A DNA stretch of 42,713 nucleotides from positions 1 through 42,713 of the forward strand of contig BBXU01000087.1 in the NCBI GenBank assembly GCA_001598975.1. Direction: 5' to 3'. Position 1 is the stretch's first letter. Each line of letters begins with the position of its first letter. Both the position numbers and the translations under genes were made by a program. The notes under the pieces were generated by a model. The model did not search any database, was not told where the DNA came from, and saw only the letters and a list, made by a program, of their open reading frames with translations. This document shows positions 1-10,806 of the stretch, piece after piece. The stretch comes from Parachlorella kessleri (taxonomy: Eukaryota; Chlorophyta; Trebouxiophyceae; Chlorellales; Chlorellaceae).

Positions 1-33
1 TATCCCCTGTGTGCCTTGGTTCACTATCTGCAG

Positions 34-3000
34 GCGTCATTCCCAGCTCCCTTCCCGCCGAAGAGCAAGAGGGCGAGCCGGAGGAGGGTGGTGCAAGTGC
101 CAGCGCTTCGCCTGACAAGCCTGCTGGGCCCACGTGGCTTGTGGCTGCCACGCGGCAAGTCAAGGGGGTTGGTGGGCTCAGAAGGTAGGCACCCGGTGAC
201 AGCTGCAGATGCCTATGCTTTATGTGCTGGCTTGGTGCAGGCATGCCTTGTTCCCTCAGCACTCTTCCTCCGTATGTACTCCTGGCACGCTGAGCCTACT
301 TTGAGCCTCGACAGACATTTTCAAATCCAAGAGCAAACTTAACGCCACGGCGGGCTTGCCTAGGGCTGGCTAAACTGTTCTCTCACCAATGGAGCACAAT
401 GGAGGGCTGCTGAGTTCATCAGCATGTTGTAAAACCCCTTCTACAATGTCTGTCAAAGCATGGCCTTACCTGGTATGTCGTACCTGTCTGCAGGGCCCCC
501 AGTGGCATCAACTATGCCCAGCTACCGCCCCAATTTCGCATGCCTGGGCAGCAGCAGGCCGCGCTGCCCTTAAGTCAGCAGCAGGCCGCGCTGCCCTCCT
601 ATCAGCAGCCCACGCAGCAAGCGCAGCAGCAGCAGATGCTGCAGGACTTTGGCTCGCTGTCACCGGGTCTTGGGGATGCCTTGGCAGCCGGGGCTGGCTT
701 GGAAGCCTACTTGGGCTCGGGGGATGCGGCCTCTCCCACCCCAAACCCAGGGGCGGCACCTGGCACCGGGCAGCGGGACCTCCCTGAGGGAAGGCAGCTT
801 GGCGTGCCTGTCCCATCCCCATTCGCCTCGTGCTTGCCATTGATGGGAGGGCAAATAGCAGCAGCCGCAGCAGATGCCGCTTCACCTGCCACTGGGGCTT
901 TAGGCATTCCAGCTGAGGCAGCAGGTGCTCAGGGAGGTGTAACAGCGATGGACGGGATTGCCGAACATGCCTCCCCTGAGGAGCCAGAGCTGAGTAGTGG
1001 GCCACAAGGCACCTCCCCAGCTGCCCAGCAGGCAGCAGCAGCAGTGGCTGAACCGGCCGCAATAGCAATAGCAGGCTTTGCCACAGCCGCTGACGGCACC
1101 ACCCCTGACGCAGTGGGCACACAAAGCCCTGCAGAAGCTGCCCTAGCCCGCGCCCCCGCCCCCGCACCCCGAAGGGCATCCCTGGGAGGCATGCCCGGCA
1201 AGGGTGCCAAGATAGCATACGCTCAAAAGCCCGCACACAAGCGCGGCAGCCGCAAACTGAAGAAGCGGCACGGCACCGTGCACGGCAGGGGCATCGGTGT
1301 GGCTTGTGAGGTGGTGATGCGCTTTGACGATGCTGAGGAGGCAGAAATCGTCAGGCTGGACAAGGTACGGGGCACCGCTGGGAGGCAGGTGGGAATTTGA
1401 CTGCCTGAAGTGCTATAGGAGCATGTTGTGTGCGGGACACTTCTTGAACCGGACCCATAGTGTTTGCCTGGGGAGCAATGACTGGCACAGTACACCAAAA
1501 GGCAGTGCTTGGTGCCCGTTGAAGGTCACTGCGAGTCATAAGCTCTTCTTAAAGCATCAACATGGCCCAGTGTAGAAAACAAGCTGCTTGACTGCTGCGC
1601 AGGGTAGTAGGCGCATCGAAGAGAGCGAGCTGAAGAAGCCTGGCGACTGGGTGGTGCTCGAGGGTGCCCCCCCGACCAGCAAGCCCCAGCCCACACCCGC
1701 TGCAGAGGTCGCCGCCTCATCGCCCGGCCCTGCCTGCCCCGGGGGACCCGCAGAAGCGGCAGCGCTGCCTGAGCCCCAGCAGCAGGGGCTGCAGCATGCT
1801 AATCAACAGCTGCAGGGGCGCGGCAGGCGTGGTGCCCAGGCAGGCAAGGAGGCTGGCACTGACGAAGGGGCAGCGCAGCAGCAGCAGCAGGGAGAGCACC
1901 AGCAGGATGGGAGTTTGCTGGGCTGCAGCTCCACTAAGCTAGGCCAAGGCGCAAACCTGCAACTAGTAGCAGCCAGTGAGCCAGAAGCTGCACGGCCAGC
2001 CAAGCGGCAAGCAATGCGTAAGGAGGGTGCGGCTCAACTGCAGCAGCAGCCAGGCACAGAGGAGTTGGGCACTGCAGCTACTGCTACCACAACCCGGCGT
2101 AGCCCCCGCTTGGCTGGTGACCCTGAGCAGGCTCAGCATGGCGGTGCCGCCACAACACCGGGCATGCTGGGACAGTCTGCAGGTTCAGGGGAGGCAGCTG
2201 GCATGGGGGCGGCTGCTGCTCCACTGGAGACCACCACAAGAGCAGCAGTAGTGCCTGCCACAGCAGGCAGGAGGCAAACCAGGGCGACGGCCAAGCTTGC
2301 GCCAGAAGAGCAGCCAGGCACAGCTTCAAAGGAAAGCGCTGAGCATCGGAAAGACAGGCCCGCCGTGGCTGCAGCCAGGACGCCTGCAACCGCACGGAAC
2401 CGCAAGGCAGGGGCAGAGCAGGCACAGCAGCAGCAGCACGTAGCTACAGGTCCTGTCGCGCAGAGTTGTGACGCAACTGCAGAAGCTCAACCAGCATCGG
2501 GAGGTGGCGGTGGCGAGGGGAAGCAGGTGGAACATGGCTCCCATGCTGCAAACCAAATCAGCAGCAGGAGGTCGCTACGCACTGCGGAGCCGGCGCAACC
2601 AGAGTGCGGTGCTGCCAACAATGATCACCAGGCTCCTCCTGCCAGCGTCCCCCCTGTCAGCACCCGGCAAGCTCGCCAGCGACAGTTGCTGCTACAGCAG
2701 CAGCACGAGGAGCAGGCTGCCCAGCAGGCACCAGAGCAGGGCAAGCGGGGCCAGGGTCGCAGTGCCAAGGAAGGCAAGAAGGCAACTGGCAAGAAGCGGC
2801 CAGCACAGGAGCTGCAGCAGGAGGAGCTGCCGCTTTGCGCAGAGCAAAGTCAGGATGTGGTTGCAGCTCCTGAGGCTGAAGCCCAGCCCCTGGCAAAGCG
2901 TCCAGCCATGCACAGGCAGAGGGCCACCACACCTAAGCCCACGGATGCGGGTGCGAGCAATGCAGCGCCTGGAACTGTGGGCCGGCGCAGCAACCGCTTG

Positions 3001-6000
3001 GCTGGCAACCTCCCCGAAGCCCAGCAGGGGCCTGCGGCCACGCCCCTGGTGTTTGCGCAGGCTGCCGGTGAGGCAGCTGGGGCAGCTACTGCGGCAATTG
3101 GCAGGCTGGCGTGCACGCCAGTGGGAGCGGCTCCACCCACTGTGAGCAGGAGGCTCACGAGGTCAGCTGCCCAGCATGAGACTGAAGAGCAGCATGACGC
3201 ACCTGCTGCAGGGCCTCCGGCTCAGCTTCAGGTGCCTGGCCTGCCCACAACCAGAACCCCTGCAGCTGCCCGGAGGCGCAAGGCTGGCGCGGAGCAGCAG
3301 CGGCAGCAGGTGGCCAGCGCAGCGGCCGAGGGTATCCTGAGCCCCATCCAGGCTGGTGGGGGGGCGAGCCAGCCCGCGGCGGGAGGTGCTGCTACGGCTG
3401 GGGAGGGCCAGGAAGGGCCAGTCCAATATACCTCTCCTCCGGCCTTCGGGACCCGCAGCGGTAAGAAGTCCGTGCCAGCTGGCAAGTCCTCGCAGCCAAA
3501 GGCTGCCACAACCCACCAGCAAGCTGCTCCCTCCACCGTTATGTCTGTCGGTACCCGGCGAGCACGCCAACAGCAGCAGCAGCAGCAGCAAGGAGGACAG
3601 GATGGGGTTGAAAAGCAGGAGGGAACCACGAGTGGCGGCCTGGTGGCAGCAGCAGAGCAGCCCGCCAAGGCAGGCAGCGGCCAGCGAAGTGGGCGTGCTA
3701 CCACTAGCAGCGTTAAGCATGGCCTTCTTCAGCCTCCCTCAGTAGCACCAGCTGAAGCCAACGCACTCATCCAGCCTGTACACAGTGCCGCAGGCAGCAA
3801 GCACAGTGGCAGGACCGCCGGCCGGGGCAAGCCAGCAACTGGCGTGCAACCGGCTGCAAAGGCGGCGCAGGCGCATGATGCCCCGGCAACCGTGCGGCGC
3901 AGCAGCCAGCGGTTGCAAGCTGACATGTCAGCATCTGCACCTTCTCTTGCAGCTGACACGTCAGGCGCACCAGGGACGTCTGCTGATGAGGCGCTGGCAA
4001 GGAGACAGCAACAGCAGCAAGTCAGCATGGAGCAGCCCGAGAAAGCACAGTCAACCCGACCGGCCGGCGGCAAGGCAGCGCAAGCCGCAGCTATGGCGCC
4101 ACCGGCAGTAGCACCAGGCACCCCGCTGGCGGCTCTGGTGCAGCTGGGCTGCAGCAGGTGCAAGGATGGCCCGGCGGGGTGCAGCACTTGCTATGCCTCA
4201 GCGAGGGAGTCACTGGTGAGTACATGGGTGTGTTGATGTGCAGCCAGAGCAGTGATGTGGAGGTGAAGAGCTGAACCCAAGTTGTGTATGGCAGGAGGTG
4301 GGGAGCGGGCAGGAATCTTAGTGGTGCGCTTATGTTCATATATCTCCTTGCGCAACTAGCTCTGCGCAATGCCCAGCATTTTCTTGAGCTTGCCGGCAGG
4401 CATAGGCGTCGCCATGTGCAGCCCTTTGGCTGCTGCTGCCCAAGACCGTCCATTTCGCTACATGCAGGCAAAGCATGGGCTGGGCTTTTTTCTCAACCTG
4501 CCCTGCTGTGAAGACAAGTCCAGATGCGCCAGCGGCCAGCCAGACTGTTCAGCGTGCTGGGGCCGTCTGCTACACATCTTGGTGAGAATGTGACAGGATT
4601 GGGAAGCTGCCTGCGGCTAGCAGCAAGGGCATCCTCTGTGGTACCTGTAATTTCCCTCATTTCGCAATGGGCCGGGAAAGGAACGTCAACAGTGAAGCAC
4701 CACACCTTAGCCATGCTGCACCTTGAGCGTGTCACAAGTGGCATGCAGAGTCCAGACAAACACTCCAAGATTTGCAAACTGACAATGTTTCCACCCTGCA
4801 GGCCAACCCCTCCTGGATGGCACGCTTGGATCACTGCAGCAACCACACCCTGCCACAGCCTCGCTGCCTTCCCTGCCGAACTGCTGCTGGCACAAGTCTG
4901 GCAAGTCTTTCGGATTGCAGCGCCGCTTTTTGTGATCACCATATACCTTCCTGTGTCTGGGTTGCACTTTCTTCAAGTTTCGGCGGTTGCCTTCTCTGGC
5001 TTGTACAGAGGATTGGTAAGGACTATCCAAGCGCGGTGTGGGAGGGGTCACAAGTAGATCTTCCGTTGGCGTGCAGGCGGAGGAGGGGGTCAGGCTTGTA
5101 GGCTGCAGCGGCTGCAGATTTCTGGCCAATGGGTGCATCAAATGCTGGGACAAGCTCAACAGAGCTATGGTGGGTCCACTGCTGCAATCTACTTCTCCCA
5201 ATTCAAAAGCTCCTGCTAGGCATGTGTATTTGAATTGATTCGGTTGTCTGCATTGGCCTCAAGCAGCAGTATTTCGTGGGCTTGGGAGCTGTTTGCGAAA
5301 TAGCTCGTGGCTGGATCGCTTATGGATGCCGCCACAGATTCCTGCTGTTCCCTGTTTGATATGCATGCCTAATCCAAACCCGCAGGCTCAGCTGGCAAGC
5401 CATGAACTGCTGTCAGCGGACGCCCCAGCAGCCGCAGCAGGGCCGGGTCAGCAAGGTGCTGCCCTTCAACCCCAGCAAACTCCTAGCAGCGCTGCTGCCA
5501 TTGCCACTGTCACGGACGGTGGGGCAACTGGCATGGCGGCCAAATCCAACAGAAAGCGCGGCAGGCAGCAGACCGGCACTGCAAAGCCTGCTGAGCCAGC
5601 TGCTAGCGCCGAGCAGGCAGGGCAGGGAAGCTTGGTGGCAGCAGCTAAGGAGGAGCCACAGGCAGGGGTATGTTGCCAGGCAGCGGCGGAGCCAGCGGCA
5701 GCGGACGTCGAAGCCGGCAGATTGGCTTCAGTCCAGCCAGCAGAGGAGCCTGCAAGGGAGCCTGCACCTGAGCAGCAGGGGCCTGCCAAGCGCCATAAGA
5801 AGGGCAAGGGCAGGCCGGCCGGCAGCCAGCAGCCTGAGGGAGAGCCAGCGGTGGCACCTCCTGGCAGCACTTGTGCTGCGGGGCATGCAGAGCGCCCAGC
5901 AGGGGAGGAGCAGCCGACGCTGCGTGAGCCTGGCAGGGAGGGCTCAGCCAGGGATGCTGAGATGCTAGCAGGGGAAGGTGCGGCCCGGAAGGAGCCGCTG

Positions 6001-9000
6001 ACAGCACAAACGGTGACAGCTGCTGCTGAGGCAGGGCACCGGGCTGACAAGCAGGCTCAGGCGCAATCAGTTCACGCTTCTGGGTCAGTGGGAGCGTTGC
6101 ATACTGAGCAGCAAGGGCTTCAAGAGCAGCAGCAGGGGCCGGTGGGGGTGCTGCAAGGGCAGCAGGGAGGCTGTGAAGGAGAGCAGCCAGTGGGCCACGA
6201 GGGAGGAGCAGGGGAGCCTGCTGCAAAGAAGGCAAAGCTGCCTAGTACATCCCAGGTAGGCACAGCAGCACTTCCCTACGAACTGCCCGCAATCACCCCC
6301 GTCTCAGACTGGCCAGCATGTGCCAGGGAGGAGACTGCGGGGGCTGGGTCGCACGCAGATGGCAATGTAGTGCAGACTCTTGAGTTGAAGCCTTCGAAAG
6401 CAAGGGTGCATGTCAGCAACTTCGTTGCCAGTGCTTGGGCCCCCTCTGCCTAGCTTCAGATTTCCGTAATCTAATACTGGCATCTGCAGGTGACAGGCAA
6501 GGCCAAAACACCTCGCCAACGAGGCCTGCTTGGTGCCATGCAAGCCAAGGTACCTCGGGTGAGCGCGATATGGCGTTTACCAGTGTCCTCCCGCGCAGAA
6601 TGTCTCCTTCCCTGCACTGCTGCACTTGCTTGGCGGAGCGCTGATCCTTGCATTGGCACCCTGTGGCCTCTTGCCACTCAAACGCAAGTTGCATCCCTAC
6701 CCCCTACACGGCTCGATACCTCACACTCAGTGCACCACGCCCTGCCGCATTGCCACAGACGTCAATAATTGAGCCAGTTGCTGAAGCATGTCCGGACTGC
6801 CAAACCTGCAGCGAGACGATGGGGAGGTTGACCAACAGCCCTCGAGGTCCCACGCTGCCACTCAGAGCAAGCACCACCGGCACACCGACACTGGCGCCAA
6901 GAGCGCTGCCCGGCTGCAAAGGTCGCGCTCAGTTGGCGCTGCACCTGCTGCCGCTGCCCGCCCCCAGTACAGCAGTGGAGCAGCCCAGCTGGCCAGGCGG
7001 CAGTCTATGGACGCAGCGGCAGCACAGCAGGCATCTCCGTACAGCGACAGGTACCGCATGTCTCCCACGGCATCTGAGGGAGGCTCGGTTGGGCAGGAAC
7101 CTAGCCGGCCAGGAGGCAGCGAAGCAGCAGGTGTGGATAAACCGGCACCAGCAAGCACCCACCAGCAGCAGCGGTGGGGCTGCAAAGGAGAGGCACAGCG
7201 AGGGGCAGCTGGCCCAGAGGACGAGTGTGTGCAAGACAGCACGGCTGTGGTGGAGCATGCGGCTATGGAGGTGGACCCTCCCGGCGCCGGCAACGGCAGA
7301 CCAGGCACAGGGCAGGCGCTGCAAGCCCAGCAGCCTGCTGGGCATGCTTCGCCTGCTGCCTCCCTGGGGCTGGGCCTTGCAGCGCTCTATGCCAGCCCTG
7401 ACAACAGCCGGGGCCAGCAGGCTGGATCCGAGGACGTGTTATCCCAGTTCACCTCCAAACGTCAGGGAGCCAGCCTGTCGTCACCGGGCGTGGCCGACTC
7501 TGCTGGGCAGTCTGTGGACGGTCCTCACACGGCGGCTGCAGCGGCAGCGGCAGCAGCGTGCCCGGATGAAGTGACCAGCCATGCGGCAGTGGAGATGAGC
7601 AGAGCAGTACCCGCACCTGCCGCAGCTGGGGGTGTTACCTGGGGGATTGCTGCGGCGGGGCCGGATGAGCTGGCAGTTGAGGATTGCTGCAGCCCAGCCA
7701 TCAGGAAGGTGCAGCGTCTGAATACCAAAGCCCTCAGGGGTGAGGCGGGTGTGCCTGGTGAAATTGGGGCAGCCGCCGTTGCAGCAGCTGCCAGCACCGC
7801 CGCGTTGGGTAGTACATCGCATGTTGATGCTGGAACCCCCCTAGAACCAACCCCGGAGCCAGCAGCAGTGGCAGGGGGACCCAGTGGGGCCAAGACTTTG
7901 GCTTCCGGCGGCACAGCCGTGGCCCTCAGTGCACTGCCTCAGCTGTCTCCCCTTGAACTGCTGGGGACCAACCCCTCCACTCAGACAACGGCCCCGGGTG
8001 CTGCCGTTCCCAACGAAAGCGCAGTGGCAGCAGCAGCCCCAGGCGTGCGACCCATGAGGCGCCTGACTGATGGCAAAGCAGCAGCAAGGGCAGCGGCCGA
8101 TGTTTTGCACCCGTCAGCGGGGTGAGTACGTGATAGTACTCCCTGACCTTGCAAATCCGTGCTTGCTGTCGATTCGTATGTTCACATCAAGGAAAGCTAC
8201 ATGTGCTCAGTGCACCATAGGTTGGCATGGCTAGACAGCCCACACATAACTAGCCAAAACCTGACTGTATGCATGCTGCTGTCACCTATGGCCCCTTTCA
8301 GGGCCCAAGCAGCGGAGGCCACCGCTGGTGCCGAGAGCCCAGCATTCATTGAGCAGACGCGACACGCTCAACCTGTGCCAGCCAGTGTGGAGCATTTGCA
8401 GCACACAGCACAGCTGAATCGCAGGTGGGTCAGGGCGCAAGCAGCAGGCAGTGTTGAGTGGTTACAGCAATGGACCTTCCCGAGTGCTGTCTATGCCATG
8501 CTGCCTTTTCCTGTGGAGCCACTGTTGCGACGCTCCTAAAACGGCGAGCTTGCACTGCCTGTTCATGCACGTCTTCATCCGACGGGGAGTTTTGGCAGAG
8601 ACTTGCGGGGGAGCTGTAAATCGAGCTATGGCTTCCTGCCGATGTCAAGTATCTCCGCACAGCCTCCAAAGTGAGCTGTCCTGGAGGACGGGGCGGTACA
8701 ACACGGAGTGTTCACCCTATCTTGTTCACTCTCTGCAGGACCAGCGTGGATAGCGGCATCCTGCTCCCCATGTCAGCCCAGCAGCGGGCAGCAGCAGAGA
8801 GGGAGGGGCCTGAGCTGGGCCTGGACCTAGAACTGCGTCCTTGCCAGCTCTTTGGCGAAGGCGCACCTCGTGCCACTGGGCCCCACTGGCAGACCAGAAC
8901 CACGCCGCTGCCGAGGCCCCAAGCAGTGGCAGCAGCGCCAGCGAACCTTGCTGCGCCAGCGGCGGCGGCAGGAGCGCTAATGGCTGCGCAGGCTGTGCAG

Positions 9001-10377
9001 AAGAACCCCGCAGTTGCGGCAGGCTTGGGCTTTTCGTTCCAGCCCCTGTCACAGCAGCAGCAGCACCAGCAGCAGGCGGGGATGACAGGCGGCGGCATGG
9101 GCACAAGCGGTCTGACGGCACTGCGTGGCGCCTACTCTTGTGGTTCCCCAGATCCACTTGGGCTGCCTGGAGTGCACCCTCGGGCAGCGGCCATGGCCAG
9201 CAGCAGCCCTGTGCCTTACGGTAGCCAGCCCCCTGGGTTGCTGCTTGACGAGCCTGCCACTCAGGAGGCAAGAGCGCTTCTGGAGTCGCAGCCCCTCCAG
9301 GCAGCTCTCTCCCCAGCCGCCCTTGCCCAGCTGCAAGCGGGGTTGCCAGCCTCACAGCAGGAGCAGTGCGCCAGCCTGCTATCACCTCAGTCGCTGGCAG
9401 CAGCTGCAGGAGCCGTGGGTGTCAGGTCACCCCTGCGCTACCGCACAGCTGTGAACCTGGGCATCACAAGCCATCAGGAGTCACAAGCGGCAGGGCAGCA
9501 GCTAGCAGCCGGGACAGGGTTCCCTGGATTCCCTCACGTAGGCGACATTGTGTGGCAGAAGAGGAGGGTGGCACAGGTGCGTTTGCTTACATGTTCGATT
9601 ACGTCATAGCATGTGTTCAGTGCTTGTTCTTGCAGTTGAGCTACGTATTGAAGCCTGTGTTGTCTGAGCAAACCCTCTATTCCCTGGAAGCGCATCAAAT
9701 ACTGCCCCCTGTGACTTTTTACCGCCTCATGGCGATTGAAGTGCAGCGGCATGCTTGTGTCTAAGCGACCGAAGCCGCGTGGTTCCCTCTGCAGGGTTCG
9801 CCCTCTCGCTGTCAGACGCTGCGCCTGTGGCTGGTCTCAGACGATACGTTGGCTTCCCAGGGCATGTTCCGCACTTTCACAGCAGTGCACCTGGGCAGTG
9901 GGGCCCCCGCTGCTGCTGCTGGCTCTGGTCTCGCCCCATGCGACGAGAAGCCTTTGCGGCTGGAAGCAAGGCTCACTCTCCAGAAGGAGAACTGGGTGGC
10001 CAGCACTGGCAGTTTAAGGACGCTTGGAGACTGGACCGCGGAGGGTCCCATGCCTCGCGCCCAGGGTAAGGCACAAGAAGGACTGCTGCACTTGCAACAC
10101 GGCAGTACGGCAGGCAGTCTGTGCCCCGTTTTGGACGACACACGGCAGGTCCTGCCCTGCGCTTGCTCGTGAAACGCCCACGGCCATGTTGCTTGGCTTG
10201 GAGTCGCTGCCCGGCAAGCCAGGGAACTCAAAGACAAGTAAGGCTTGGGACTGGTGGTGTCATGATGCATAAGGCGCCCTCTTTTTGCTACCTGCAGGTG
10301 AGAGGATGCTGTCACAGCTGCACCCACCACTGGCAGAGGAGGTGGAGAGGAAGCTTCGGGCTTGCCTTCTTAGCTAG
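34..10377 (+). CDS. Very large low-complexity, probably chromatin-associated protein (5' end outside window)
   Basis: Not a family I recognise. Exons read as 34-184, 494-1364, 1603-4215, 4468-4581, 5077-5169, 5386-6255, 6490-6549, 6812-8121, 8302-8424, 8739-9576, 9795-10065 and 10298-10377; all phases agree and give about 2463 residues in the window, open at the left edge. Most of it is Ala/Gln/Gly-rich and likely disordered. Folded-looking parts are a stretch across the 1364/1603 junction (HGRGIGVACEVVMRF, then KKPGDWVVLEG) and the C-terminus (VGDIVWQKRR to the stop). Basic patches such as KKGKGRPAG (about 5800) resemble AT-hooks. Three Cys modules occur: GCSRCKDGPAGCSTC (4147-4191), a variant at 4504-4560, and GCSGCRFLANGCIKCW (5101-5148). 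They resemble the half-CXXC unit of plant DEMETER-type proteins, which suggests DNA binding but does not prove it. An additional exon starting near 4802 is possible but no in-phase donor was found. Confidence 0.7.
2000..3400 (+). repeat. Imperfect internal duplication, about 880-bp period, in the coding sequence
   Basis: Within the long exon 1603-4215 two blocks repeat the same order of motifs. Block A has RRSPRLAG (about 2095), a GRRQTRAT-type patch, then RTPATARNRKAGAEQ (about 2380-2420). Block B has GRRSNRLAG (about 2980), SRRLTRS, then RTPAAARRRKAGAEQ (about 3255-3295). The first motif pair is offset by 888 bp and the second by 876 bp, so the copies have diverged with small indels. Further single RRS-type patches lie near 2565 and 3895. 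This reads as an old tandem duplication that multiplied basic Arg/Ser patches inside a disordered protein. Confidence 0.6.
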
Positions 10378-10806
10378 CTTTGCTTTGCAGTGAGGTTTAG
10401 GACGGCATTGAATAGAGTGCCCTTGCCTCTGCGCTGTCTTCATCAGGCACCCCTAGGCAGGTGGCAGCAGGATGTGCGGGTAGCTTGAGCGGCGGAGAGA
10501 GTGTATCGTTGGGGCACTGCAGGTGGCAGGGCTTGCGAGTGGCCGTACTGGCCAAGAAGAGTTCCCACGGACTTGGTTGTGTTTTTGTACCCTACTGACT
10601 ATGTAACAATTTTCTCAGACTGAAAGTTCCTAGTGTTATGATCAGTAGTCTGTCGTAGGACAGAGATAGGTTAACAGCGGTGATGGGGGGGGGGGGTGAT
10701 GTCCGTCAGATCGCGCCCTGGCGCCCTTTACATGAACCTGCTATGGGCATGCTGAGTGTGAAGCATTAGGAAACTCGGCTAGGAGCCCCAGAATTTCCAT
10801 AAGAAC
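10378..10806. other. Intergenic region between the two left-hand genes
   Basis: This 430-bp gap separates two genes on the same strand. It holds a TGTAA polyadenylation motif about 225 bp past the first stop codon and a run of G near 10685-10696. No TATA box or further reading frame was convincing. The promoter of the downstream gene would have to lie in roughly the last 200 bp. Confidence 0.6.
10602..10606 (+). terminator. TGTAA polyadenylation motif
   Basis: TGTAA is the standard chlorophycean poly(A) signal. This copy lies about 225 bp after the TAG at 10375-10377, in an AT-richer stretch, and fits the 3' end of the large left-hand gene. Confidence 0.55.

Noticed and set aside
508..1236. 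Long minus-strand frames opposite the first gene
   Set aside because: They are shadows caused by GC-rich, Gln/Ala-coding repeats; the plus-strand chain has consistent splice phases and poly(A) placement.
4802..5015. Possible exon with HCSNHTLPQPRCLPC in the first gene
   Set aside because: A TGCAG acceptor is present, but the strong donor at 5015 leaves the wrong phase for the next exon.
6764..6826. ACPDCQTC motif in a frame after a possible acceptor
   Set aside because: The long biased frame starting at 6812 continues through several in-phase junctions, and the Cys motif lies in a different frame, so it is probably coincidental.
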